This document shows positions 1 through 6,456 of a DNA stretch of 7,416 nt, piece by piece. The notes under the pieces are model-generated. The model saw only the letters and a program-made list of their open reading frames with translations. It was not told the origin of the DNA and ran no database searches. The first letter of the stretch is position 1; each line of letters begins with the position of its first letter. This DNA is from Blastocatellia bacterium. Its GTDB lineage: Bacteria; Acidobacteriota; Blastocatellia; Pyrinomonadales; Pyrinomonadaceae. The stretch spans positions 1-7,416 of the forward strand of contig PSRF01000221.1 in assembly GCA_003175865.1 (NCBI GenBank), read 5' to 3'. A program made the position numbers and the translations under genes.

Positions 1-1055
1 AAGGTCGATGCCGTGAACGTGTTCTTTGCATTGATTGACCACGTCACTTTGCCTGCGTAGAACGGAATCGTGACCTTGTTGTCCACTGGCGAGTGGAACG
101 TCTGGGTCAGGTAGTAGTTCTTGCGCCACTGCGGATTGAATGCTCCGAAGAACCAGAGCTTGTCTTTAACAATTGGACCACCGATGTCACCACCGATGTC
201 AGCTTCTGAGAAACCATTGAAAGCCGAACCGGTGAACGGGAAGTTGTTCACAGCACGTACCAAACCTTTGGTTGTTCCATAACCAAAGACGTCGCCGTGG
301 AAGTCATTACCACCGCTCTTGGTGATAACGTTGAAAATACCACCAGTGGCTCGGCCGTATTCCGGACCGTAAGCACCGGTCTTGATTTCAACTTCCTGCA
401 CAAACTCGAAGGGAAGGTTCGCACCCGAACCACCAAACGCCGGGTCGGTAGTGTTCACGCCGTCGAGAATGTAATTGTTTTCCGGACCAGAGGAACCGGC
501 GACCGAAGGATCGCGATCGCGGCCGGTGGCATCACGCAGTCCCGAACGTGTAACTGTGGGAGCAATCGTATACAGACCTTGCACTGTACGCTGCGTGGGG
601 AAATTTGAGAACTGCTCGTTTGAGACGTTTGAACCGGTGGTGTTGCCACTTACGTCAACTGCGGCACCTGCGGTATCAGTAACCGTCACCTGAGCCTGTG
701 CGCCAGCTGCCTGAAGCTGAATTTCTACTCCAGACGTCCTCGAAAGATTTACTTCAACATCTGATTTTTCGAATTTGGCGAAACCTTTTGTAGATTCAAC
801 AGTCACCGTGTACTTTCCCGGTGGCAAATTGACTACTCGGTATCGGCCAGCGTCATCTGCAGTCGCGGATTGCGGTCTGATCAAATTTGGACCGCTCGCC
901 GTAACGACGGCGCCAGGCACGGCTGCACCAGCGACGTCGGTGACCGTACCTTCAATTGAACCTGTCGTCGATGTCTGTGCAAACACGCTGCCAGTAAACA
1001 CCATGAATGCCATCAACAATGTCGACAGTCCAAAATACTTAAGAACATTGTTCAT
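1..1055 (-). CDS. TonB-dependent receptor, Oar-like, N-terminal part (cut by window edge)
   Basis: Outer-membrane beta-barrel receptor that would import a ligand (unknown here) using energy passed from TonB. I translated 351 codons from the ATG at 1055-1053; the rest lies beyond position 1. Residues 1-26 form a signal peptide ending V-F-A. Residues about 31-115 are a carboxypeptidase-regulatory-like Ig domain (GSIEGTVTD, then DDAGRYRVVNLPPGKYTV). Residues about 140-260 are the plug, with NNYILDGVNTTD (193-204) and VEIKTGAYGPEYGRATGG (222-239) followed by FNVITKSGGN. The start of the barrel follows (GGPIVKDKLWFFGAFNPQWR, 292-311). This order is that of the Oar-like receptors abundant in Acidobacteriota, usually about 1000 residues or more, so most of the barrel is missing. 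The start is secure: an in-frame TAG lies nine codons upstream (1079-1077) and an AAGGA site sits 9 nt away. It is divergent from the HD gene. Confidence 0.95.
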   Translation of the reverse strand, partial: MNNVLKYFGLSTLLMAFMVFTGSVFAQTSTTGSIEGTVTDVAGAAVPGAVVTASGPNLIRPQSATADDAGRYRVVNLPPGKYTVTVESTKGFAKFEKSDVEVNLSRTSGVEIQLQAAGAQAQVTVTDTAGAAVDVSGNTTGSNVSNEQFSNFPTQRTVQGLYTIAPTVTRSGLRDATGRDRDPSVAGSSGPENNYILDGVNTTDPAFGGSGANLPFEFVQEVEIKTGAYGPEYGRATGGIFNVITKSGGNDFHGDVFGYGTTKGLVRAVNNFPFTGSAFNGFSEADIGGDIGGPIVKDKLWFFGAFNPQWRKNYYLTQTFHSPVDNKVTIPFYAGKVTWSINAKNTFTAST

Positions 1056-1064
1056 TTTCTGCTT

Positions 1065-1069
1065 TCCTT
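1065..1069 (-). promoter_or_regulatory. Ribosome binding site of the TonB-dependent receptor
   Basis: On the minus strand AAGGA lies 9 nt before the ATG at 1055. It supports that start, which is also the only one possible after the in-frame TAG at 1079-1077. Confidence 0.7.
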
Positions 1070-1143
1070 TCTTGAACTAGAGGCGGTGCCGCCCCTCCTG
1101 TGATTTATCCCTGTGTTCTGGCAGCACCAAAAGATTCCATACG

Positions 1144-1200
1144 AGTGGCTTAAATAGAGACCTCGTCGGGCGGCTTTTCGCAAATGCCATGCCCGCCACT
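1144..1200 (-). other. Candidate structured leader RNA element
   Basis: An outer 6-bp stem (AGTGGC 1144-1149 with GCCACT 1195-1200) encloses an inner stem: GGGCGGC at 1168-1174 pairs with GCC (1186-1188) and GCCC (1191-1194), leaving an AT bulge and an 11-nt loop. An alternative 5-bp pairing, ACGAG (1141-1145) with CTCGT (1162-1166), would compete with the outer stem. It would lie about 90-145 nt before the receptor start if read on the minus strand. It matches no riboswitch consensus I could recall. Strand and function are inferred. Confidence 0.35.
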
Positions 1201-1304
1201 AGAATTTGGTTGATCTTCCAATTATTTGCACACTTAGTCCCTCGAGGAGTGGGCTCTTGGACCGTGCTTAGATCCAAAAAAATGGGAAAATCCAGAAATA
1301 TCAA

Positions 1305-1320
1305 CCAGCCCGATGGCTGG
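1305..1320. repeat. Perfect 6-bp hairpin
   Basis: CCAGCC (1305-1310) and GGCTGG (1315-1320) are exact reverse complements around a CGAT tetraloop. No T-run follows directly on the plus strand. On the minus strand a T-rich stretch (seven T at about 1275-1281) lies roughly 24 nt downstream, too far for a standard intrinsic terminator. Confidence 0.45.
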
Positions 1321-1332
1321 GCCTCCTAAGCC

Positions 1333-1361
1333 ATTCTGGCGGGGATCGAATGGGCCAGAGT
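1333..1361. repeat. 8-bp inverted repeat with 13-nt loop
   Basis: ATTCTGGC (1333-1340) pairs with GCCAGAGT (1354-1361) with one T-G wobble, around a 13-nt loop. Together with the hairpin at 1305-1320 it makes a compact structured block in the middle of the divergent region. Function unknown. Confidence 0.4.
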
Positions 1362-1445
1362 CTGTGGTTTCGAGAATTCAAGGCAAACCAAACAACAACG
1401 TTCAAAGTTAATCACAACGGACTTATTGCCTAACTCTAAATTTCC

Positions 1446-1459
1446 GGTTATTAAGAACC
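1446..1459. promoter_or_regulatory. Imperfect palindrome directly before the HD gene start
   Basis: GGTTATTAAGAACC is a 14-nt palindrome with one mismatched pair (12 of 14 positions symmetric), centred on TTAA and ending 3 nt before the ATG at 1463. It occupies the place where a Shine-Dalgarno sequence would sit, and none is visible. It could be an operator or a translation-start hairpin, or chance. Confidence 0.3.
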
Positions 1460-1462
1460 CAC

Positions 1463-2788
1463 ATGTCCGAACGAATCTATCGCGACCCAGTTCACAACAT
1501 CATTCGTCTGCGCACCAGCACAGATGAAGGTGAACTGATGATGCGCTTGATTGATACCGCGGAGTTTCAAAGGCTGCGACGCATCAAGCAACTCGGGCTT
1601 GGCCTCTTCACTTATCAAGGCGCTGAACACTCACGCTTCACTCACTCGCTTGGAGCGTTTCACTTGATGACGCGCGTTCTCGATCGCCTGTGCGAACGTC
1701 ATGAAATTAAACCTGACGATCGCATTGCGGCACTCGCTGCTGCACTATTGCATGACCTCGGACATGGATCGTTTTCACACGTGATGGAGAAGGTACTTGA
1801 TTTCCATCATGAGCAGTTCACTGTTCAGGTGATCAGGAGTGATGAATCAGAGATCGGACATGTTCTGCGATCGTATTCAGTTGAGTTACCAGAACGCATC
1901 ACTTCCATCATCGAAGGAAAATTCAAACCTGCAGCTATCGGCGGACTTGTCTCTTCACAACTTGATGTCGATCGTATGGACTACTTACTCCGAGATTCAT
2001 TGATGACGGGCGCGAAGTATGGAATTTACGACCTCGAATGGATCATCAACGCGTTAGCCATAGATGAAGGTGCCGATCGGATCTTTGTCGAAGCTCGCGG
2101 CCTCTACGCAGTCGAGGAATACTTACAGGCTCGTTACTACATGTTTCGACAAGTTTATTTCCACCGCACCTTACGATCTGCGGAAGCAGTGCTCCGTTCG
2201 ATCGTGAGAAGAGCACTACAACTCTACAGTGAAGGCAAGTTTGTCTGGCATGCCGAACAGACTCCGTTCGAAAAGATCTTAAGGTGTGAACGGCTAACGA
2301 CGATCGAGCATCTACAGATCGACGACTCAGATTTCGTTTTCCACATAAAGCAGTGGCAACATTCTGAGGACAACATTTTGAGCGATTTGAGCAAACGATT
2401 CATTCAGCGTCGTCTTTTCAAAGCAATCGATGTCGACATGCCCCTCGAAAGACGTGATGAATTTCTTTCGTCCGCAAGAGCTGCAGTGCGTGAGGCTGGT
2501 TTCGATCCGGATTATTACTTCATCGAGGATCGGGCGAGTGACATTCCGTACTACAACTACTACACAGCGGAACAAACCGAACCCAAGTCTCATATCTACG
2601 TTCAAACTGGCTACGCAATGCCTCAAATCAAAGAGATCAGTGAAGTTAGTAACGTCATAAAAGGTTTACAACATGGGTACGAATTGCACCGTGTTTGTTT
2701 TCCGGCAGAAGCGAAGGATCGTGTTTACGCAATTTATCACCGGGATTCGAAGTTAAAAGAATCGGTGGGCGCCGGTTCGGATCATTGA
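1463..2788 (+). CDS. HD-domain phosphohydrolase, dGTPase/SAMHD1-like (COG1078 type)
   Basis: Predicted cytoplasmic metal-dependent phosphohydrolase of 441 residues; relatives hydrolyse deoxynucleoside triphosphates to nucleoside and triphosphate. The opening MSERIYRDPVHNIIRL is typical of the family and fixes the start, although no good ribosome binding site precedes it. The four HD metal ligands are visible: His61 in EHSRFTHSLG, His97-Asp98 in LLHDLGHGSFSH, and Asp170 in LDVDRMDYLLRDS (167-179). The family signature YFHRTLRSAE occurs at 232-241. The length is normal, and the C-terminal part (about 270-441) is the variable region in relatives. It is first in a three-gene set, 18 bp before the next start. 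The family assignment is firm; the substrate is not (dNTPs by analogy, other nucleotides possible). Confidence 0.93.
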   Translation: MSERIYRDPVHNIIRLRTSTDEGELMMRLIDTAEFQRLRRIKQLGLGLFTYQGAEHSRFTHSLGAFHLMTRVLDRLCERHEIKPDDRIAALAAALLHDLGHGSFSHVMEKVLDFHHEQFTVQVIRSDESEIGHVLRSYSVELPERITSIIEGKFKPAAIGGLVSSQLDVDRMDYLLRDSLMTGAKYGIYDLEWIINALAIDEGADRIFVEARGLYAVEEYLQARYYMFRQVYFHRTLRSAEAVLRSIVRRALQLYSEGKFVWHAEQTPFEKILRCERLTTIEHLQIDDSDFVFHIKQWQHSEDNILSDLSKRFIQRRLFKAIDVDMPLERRDEFLSSARAAVREAGFDPDYYFIEDRASDIPYYNYYTAEQTEPKSHIYVQTGYAMPQIKEISEVSNVIKGLQHGYELHRVCFPAEAKDRVYAIYHRDSKLKESVGAGSDH

Positions 2789-2806
2789 GAGACGCAATTA
2801 GATCAA

Positions 2807-3691
2807 ATGTACAAGGCATTAGCTGTTCTATTTGCGGTACTGGTTTGTGGTTCCATCTCACATGGACAAGACTCTGGCCGCCAGTTGCGTATCAGCGTGT
2901 TGGATTTCGGTGACTCACCAACGGGCAGGCTGAGCGCCGAACGCTTACGAGCGAATCTAAAGGCCGACCATCGTTTTGCAATCTCTGACACGCAACTTGC
3001 CATGTCGGCTGCAAAAGGAAGTGGCTACGCGGGCTCTCTTAACCTATTAGTCACTGAAGCTCGTGATCTCGGAGCAGCGCTCGACTCCGACTTCTATTTT
3101 ATTGGCGATGCCCAAACCCTGCGTCGTTCGCCGTCGCAATCACCGATCTATTTCGAATCCTATTGCACGGTGTTCATCATTAGTTCCCGAACCGGTCAAC
3201 TACTGATGTGGGACCGCCCGAGTTTTCAGAACACTGACAAAGATGCAGCAGAGCAAGCGCTATTTAGTGTTCTTTCCGGTGAGAACTTTCGGCAGAAGTT
3301 GGTACTCGCAATTTTCAAAGGAAACGAAGAGGAGCGAGCGCGGCGAGCCGTAGTTGTAGACGTCAACCAACCGCTGATCGAAGCTCCAGATAATGAGAAA
3401 TCTGCAACCGAACAAGGGTTGAGCTTGCCGCGTCCTTTTCGCCGTTTGCGACCCGAGTATCCGGAAACGGCGGCGCGAGCAGACGCTGAGGCAATCGTTG
3501 ATGTGATCGTCGACGTACGGGCCGACGGTGAAGTCGAGCAGGTTCAGATTGCGCGCTGGGGAGGTTTTGGTCTGGACGAAAGCACGGTAGCTACTGTTAA
3601 AAAAATGCACTTCTTTCCAGCACAACAAAACGGCGCCGCCATAGCAATGAGAGTTTTACTTCGTTACAATTTTCGTAAGCCGCAACTCTAG
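2807..3691 (+). CDS. Secreted protein with CsgG-like N-terminal region and TonB C-terminal domain
   Basis: A 294-residue protein, probably periplasmic. Residues 1-20 form a signal peptide (hydrophobic MYKALAVLFAVLVCG, likely cleavage after S-H-G). Residues about 26-170 have the alternating strand/helix look of CsgG/FlgT-type domains: RISVLDFGDSPTGRLSAERL at 28-47, and later FYFIGDAQTLRR. About 175-210 is a charged linker. Residues about 212-291 match a TonB C-terminal domain: RLRPEYPETAARA (213-225), VDVIVDVRADGEVEQVQI, GFGLDESTVATVKKMHFFPA (253-272). Classical TonB is anchored by an N-terminal helix and has a Pro-rich spacer; here there is neither. Cys14 does not sit in a lipobox (V-L-V before it). 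It may bind TonB-box peptides or use the domain as a scaffold. It lies 18 bp after the HD gene and 12 bp before the peptidase. Domain calls are from motif recognition; the CsgG-like call is the weaker one. Confidence 0.85.
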   Translation: MYKALAVLFAVLVCGSISHGQDSGRQLRISVLDFGDSPTGRLSAERLRANLKADHRFAISDTQLAMSAAKGSGYAGSLNLLVTEARDLGAALDSDFYFIGDAQTLRRSPSQSPIYFESYCTVFIISSRTGQLLMWDRPSFQNTDKDAAEQALFSVLSGENFRQKLVLAIFKGNEEERARRAVVVDVNQPLIEAPDNEKSATEQGLSLPRPFRRLRPEYPETAARADAEAIVDVIVDVRADGEVEQVQIARWGGFGLDESTVATVKKMHFFPAQQNGAAIAMRVLLRYNFRKPQL

Positions 3692-3703
3692 ACTTAAGTA
3701 AGC

Positions 3704-4987
3704 ATGTCAGACAGTCACACAGCACTCCCACGCACTCTCATTCTCCTTGTAGTTGCATTCGTGTTTGTAACCGGCTTGCAAGTAAGTCAAGCCGATGACT
3801 CCCCTTCGGTCTCGACATCATCTCGCGAAGGACGACTCATTGTCTTTGACGACGTTTGGGAGACGATCCAGGAACGTTACTACGACCCGTCATTTCACGG
3901 TGTCGATTGGCAGGCAAAGCGTTCGACGTTCAGACCCCTCGCAGCCGATGCTGTTAGCGAGCAAGAGTTTTATGAAGTTCTCCGGCAGATGATCGTTTCG
4001 CTACGAGATCCGCACACACGTGTTTACTCACCTGAAGAAAAGTTTGATTGGTGGAATCCTAAGTTTGTAACAGTCGGGGCCACTATCCGTGAGGTCGAAG
4101 GTCAACCCACAGTCGTGTACGTCACGCCGAACTCGGCTGCCGCTCGTGCTCAACTTCGGGCTGGCGACGTGATTACCGCGGTCAATAAGATTCCGGCGCA
4201 ACAACTAATCAACCAACGACTCAAAGCACTGAATCTGGCACTCGACGAACCAGATCGATTGCGCGCGACTGCGACACTGCTCGAAGGATCAGACGGCAGT
4301 TCTGTTTCCTTGACATGGGTGTCAGAAAAAGGCGAGACGAAAACTGCAACGCTGCGACGTTCCTGGACCGAGAAGCGGCTTGGTTTTCAAATCACTCGCA
4401 GCGGCAATTTAGCTATCATCAAAGTTGAAGTTTTTACGGCAGAAACTTCTCGCGAGCTTGTACGTGCACTCCCGAAGGCACTCCACAACGCCTCCGGGAT
4501 TGTTTTGGATCTAAGAGCAAACGGCGGTGGTGACGCACAGGCAATGGCTGAAGTTGCATCTGCGTTCTTTGCACAAGGGCTTGACCTCGGCAACTTCACT
4601 GACCGTGCAGGAGTGTCATTTGCTCTCCAGACCCAGCTGTTGTCGGCGCTGCCACCACAAAAGCAAACACGGCTACGAATGGTTGTCTTAACAAGTGAGG
4701 GAACTTCAAGCGCGGCAGAAATTCTCGCTGCAGCGCTTCAGAAGACCTCGCGCGCTCGAGTCGTGGGAACACAGACGTGTGGCTGTGTTCTGGCTATTCG
4801 TAATCGACATGAGCTGCCTGACGGCGGGATTCTCGACGTGAGTGAACTCGACTACAGGACCGCAGAGGGCGCACGATTAGAAGGTATAGGTGTCAACCCT
4901 GACGCAGTTCAGGTGATGCATCGTAAGGATTTATATAAAGGACGCGATGCACAGCTGATGTACGCCGAAAAGCTACTCAAAAGGTGA
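3704..4987 (+). CDS. S41-family (C-terminal-processing) peptidase with PDZ domain, catalytic Lys site replaced by Cys
   Basis: A 427-residue protein exported or anchored by the hydrophobic segment at residues 11-25 (cleavage possible after S-Q-A, residue 30). Residues about 45-115 are the N-terminal helical region with the RDPHT motif (101-105). About 120-205 is a PDZ domain (VGATIREVEG; LRAGDVITAVN at 151-161). About 225-400 is the S41 core: LAIIKVEVF, GIVLDLRANGGG (265-276), and the nucleophile region SEGTSSAAEI (331-340), where Ser336 aligns with the catalytic serine. The lysine normally found in T-F-G-K-G is Cys361 in TCGC (358-361), exactly 25 residues after Ser336, the spacing known for plant D1 protease (Ser372/Lys397). 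The serine-lysine dyad is therefore broken. It may use His104 in a tricorn-like arrangement, or be inactive. A 12-bp gap links it to the upstream gene. Confidence 0.92.
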   Translation: MSDSHTALPRTLILLVVAFVFVTGLQVSQADDSPSVSTSSREGRLIVFDDVWETIQERYYDPSFHGVDWQAKRSTFRPLAADAVSEQEFYEVLRQMIVSLRDPHTRVYSPEEKFDWWNPKFVTVGATIREVEGQPTVVYVTPNSAAARAQLRAGDVITAVNKIPAQQLINQRLKALNLALDEPDRLRATATLLEGSDGSSVSLTWVSEKGETKTATLRRSWTEKRLGFQITRSGNLAIIKVEVFTAETSRELVRALPKALHNASGIVLDLRANGGGDAQAMAEVASAFFAQGLDLGNFTDRAGVSFALQTQLLSALPPQKQTRLRMVVLTSEGTSSAAEILAAALQKTSRARVVGTQTCGCVLAIRNRHELPDGGILDVSELDYRTAEGARLEGIGVNPDAVQVMHRKDLYKGRDAQLMYAEKLLKR

Positions 4988-5000
4988 CGTCAAGTTAACC

Positions 5001-5097
5001 AGAGAACCGGAGCGGTAGCGACCGGATATTAATCTCAACGAACATGACAATTTCCCATTGAGAGCTCGCGTCCGGTCGCTGACGCTCCCGGTTCTCT
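5001..5097. repeat. 97-bp imperfect inverted repeat, REP/BIME-like
   Basis: The left arm, 5001-5026, starts AGAGAACCGGAGCGG and ends AGCGACCGGA. The right arm, 5071-5097, starts TCCGGTCGCTGACG and ends CGGTTCTCT. The reverse complement of the right arm matches the left over about 26 nt, with one inserted base and two substitutions. A second stem inside, TCTCAA (5033-5038) with TTGAGA (5058-5063), closes a 19-nt loop. Each arm also carries its own CCGG...CCGG symmetry. It lies 13 bp after the peptidase stop and before the promoter of the next unit, the usual place for dispersed extragenic palindromes. As RNA it could end or protect the upstream transcript, but only four T (5104-5107) follow. 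Confidence 0.85.
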
Positions 5098-5115
5098 AAC
5101 GACTTTTCTACAAAC

Positions 5116-5143
5116 TTCGATCGCGTAACCCTCGTGCTATGAT
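5116..5143 (+). promoter_or_regulatory. Candidate sigma-70-type promoter for the magnesium gene pair
   Basis: TATGAT (5138-5143) matches five of six bases of the -10 consensus. TTCGAT (5116-5121), 16 bp upstream, matches the -35 consensus at only three bases. Transcription would start near 5150, giving a leader of about 20 nt. The -10 box is reasonable, the -35 weak, so an activator or another sigma factor is possible. Confidence 0.35.
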
Positions 5144-5162
5144 GACCGAGAACCCGTTACGC
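5123..5162. promoter_or_regulatory. 7-bp inverted repeat around the -10 box
   Basis: GCGTAAC (5123-5129) and GTTACGC (5156-5162) are exact reverse complements with centres 33 bp apart, about three helical turns. They flank the candidate -10 box and would suit a repressor bound on one face of the DNA, or a small leader hairpin. It ends 10 bp before the MgtE-like gene start. No regulator gene is visible in the window. Confidence 0.3.
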
Positions 5163-5172
5163 AGATAATTTC

Positions 5173-6414
5173 ATGCTGTACCTATCGCAGATATTAGGTC
5201 GCCCAATCCGCGACCTCGAAGGTTTACGTGTCGCCATTGTCAAGGACGTCATCGTGCGCCTCGGTACAGACGATCATCCGCCTGTGACAGGCTTTGTCGC
5301 TCGTTATCGTCGCCGTGATTTTTTCCTTTCACGGTGGCGCATTACTGAAATGGGTGATCAAGGTGTGCGCTTGAATTCAGACATACTCGACCTGCGACCA
5401 TTCGTCAGACGCGAAGGAGAAGTATTGCTGGCGCGTGATGTTTTGGACAAACAGCTCATTGATGTCGACGGAAAACGCGTGGTCAGGGTTAACGATGTTC
5501 AGCTCATTGAAGCGACGCCAGAGTGGCGTGTGACTGGTGCAGATGTCAGTTTGCAGGGTCTCTGGCGACGTTTGGCGCCAGCAGGATTTCTCAGCACTAA
5601 AAAACCTGTTGAGGTCCTCGATTGGGCCGATGTCGGATACCTCGCAACGGACGCCGCAACCGTGCAGTTGAAATCGTCAAGCGACAAACTGGCGCGACTC
5701 CATCCAGTCGAAATCGCGCGACTAGCTGAAGCCCTTTCATATCATCACGGGTCCGAAGTTGTTGAGTCACTCGATGATGAGACAGCAGCCGAAACACTTG
5801 AAGAGATGCCGGCAGAACGACAGGCACAGATCCTTGGCGATATGGACCAGGAACGCGCGGCGGACATTCTTGAGTGGATGTCACCGGACGAGGCCGCAGA
5901 CGTACTTGGTGATCTGCCTGAAGAGAAAGCAGAAGAGCTGCTTGGTCTGATGGAAGACCAGGAGCAAGCTGACGTCGCCGAACTTCTTCCCTACGAAGAC
6001 GACACTGCTGGAGGCTTGATGACGACTGAGTTCGTCACACTTCCGCGCTCATTAACAGTTGCCGAGGCACTGGCCCGATTGCGTGAGATGGCAGAAACGC
6101 CGAACATGATTTATTACCTGTACGTCGTGGAAGAAGAGAACTCATGGAAACTTGTCGGCGTGATTGCATTGCGAAGTTTGATTCTCGCCGATCCAGGAGT
6201 GACACTGGATGAAATGATGCGTACAGAGTTTCAAATGGCGTCGCCACAGGAGTCTGCGAAGGAAGTTGCACAACGGATTGCGGAATACAATCTGCTCGCG
6301 CTTCCCGTAGTCGATCAACCAGGCGACATCCTTGGAATAGTTACCGTCGACGACGCAATGGAGATTTTGTTGCCGAAAGATGGTCGCCAACGTTTCCCAA
6401 GGTTGTTTGGGTAA
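5173..6414 (+). CDS. Soluble PRC-barrel/MgtE N-domain/CBS protein, likely Mg2+ sensor without channel
   Basis: A 413-residue cytoplasmic protein. Residues about 1-80 look like a PRC-barrel (LSQILGRPIRDLEGLRVAIV at 4-23) and about 85-135 like a second copy (ARDVLDKQLIDVDGKRVVRV at 87-106). About 170-275 is an MgtE N domain of acidic helical repeats: ESLDDETAAETLEEMPAERQ, ADILEWMSPDEAADVLGDLP, EEKAEELLGLM. The MgtE signature EDDTAGGLMTTEFVTL (275-290) opens a pair of CBS motifs (about 282-400). No membrane helix follows; the protein stops at residue 413, where MgtE would enter its five-helix channel. In MgtE these domains bind several Mg2+ ions between acidic residues and hold the channel shut when Mg2+ is plentiful. 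The transporter gene starts 42 bp downstream, so a gating or sensing role on it is likely. The Shine-Dalgarno site is weak. It could instead bind a nucleotide through its CBS pair. Confidence 0.92.
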   Translation: MLYLSQILGRPIRDLEGLRVAIVKDVIVRLGTDDHPPVTGFVARYRRRDFFLSRWRITEMGDQGVRLNSDILDLRPFVRREGEVLLARDVLDKQLIDVDGKRVVRVNDVQLIEATPEWRVTGADVSLQGLWRRLAPAGFLSTKKPVEVLDWADVGYLATDAATVQLKSSSDKLARLHPVEIARLAEALSYHHGSEVVESLDDETAAETLEEMPAERQAQILGDMDQERAADILEWMSPDEAADVLGDLPEEKAEELLGLMEDQEQADVAELLPYEDDTAGGLMTTEFVTLPRSLTVAEALARLREMAETPNMIYYLYVVEEENSWKLVGVIALRSLILADPGVTLDEMMRTEFQMASPQESAKEVAQRIAEYNLLALPVVDQPGDILGIVTVDDAMEILLPKDGRQRFPRLFG

Positions 6415-6440
6415 ACTGTAATCACCTTTGCTGTATGAAC

Positions 6441-6448
6441 GAGGGAGA
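6441..6448 (+). promoter_or_regulatory. Ribosome binding site of the Nramp-like gene, partly in a small hairpin
   Basis: GAGGGAGA ends 8 nt before the ATG at 6457 and decides this start over the internal ATG at codon 16. GGAG (6444-6447) can pair with CTCC (6451-6454) across a 3-nt loop, which might lower translation relative to the upstream gene. Confidence 0.55.
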
Positions 6449-6456
6449 ACCTCCAA

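Larger units (their letters stand above)
1056..1462. other. Divergent intergenic region, no supported gene
   Basis: This stretch separates the minus-strand receptor from the plus-strand HD gene and should hold both promoters. I see no confident -35/-10 pair for either direction. It is richer in inverted repeats than its length would suggest; these are listed separately (1144-1200, 1305-1320, 1333-1361, 1446-1459). A short one at 1080-1097 (GGCGG-TG-CCGCC core, bulged) lies just upstream of the receptor ribosome binding site. AGGCAA at 1381-1386 and TTGCCT at 1426-1431 form a further 6-bp inverted pair. A 75-codon minus-strand frame at 1077-1304 starts with TTG, has no ribosome binding site or recognisable domain, and is not called. 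Confidence 0.7.

Noticed and set aside
1077..1304. Minus-strand open frame of 75 codons ahead of the receptor gene
   Set aside because: TTG start without a ribosome binding site, low-complexity beginning, no recognisable domain, and it covers the inverted repeats of the intergenic region.
1300..1365. tRNA-Arg(CCT)-like look: a CTCCTAA heptamer (1323-1329) and a following GATCGAAT
   Set aside because: The anticodon stem would have only three pairs, the T arm does not close and no acceptor stem can be drawn.
2840..2851. Lipoprotein signal at Cys14 of the TonB-domain protein
   Set aside because: The residues before Cys are V-L-V; a lipobox needs Gly, Ala or Ser directly before the Cys.
4985..4999. 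Palindromes TGACGTCA and GTTAAC over and after the peptidase stop codon
   Set aside because: Short, at the end of a gene, and not placed like an operator; likely chance.
5001..5107. Intrinsic terminator after the three-gene cluster
   Set aside because: The stem is strong, but the T-run is only four bases and starts 7 nt after it. The arms look like a repeat element, so it is listed as a repeat.
5597..5884. Minus-strand frame of 95 codons inside the MgtE-like gene
   Set aside because: Antisense shadow of a well-supported gene, with no ribosome binding site or domain.
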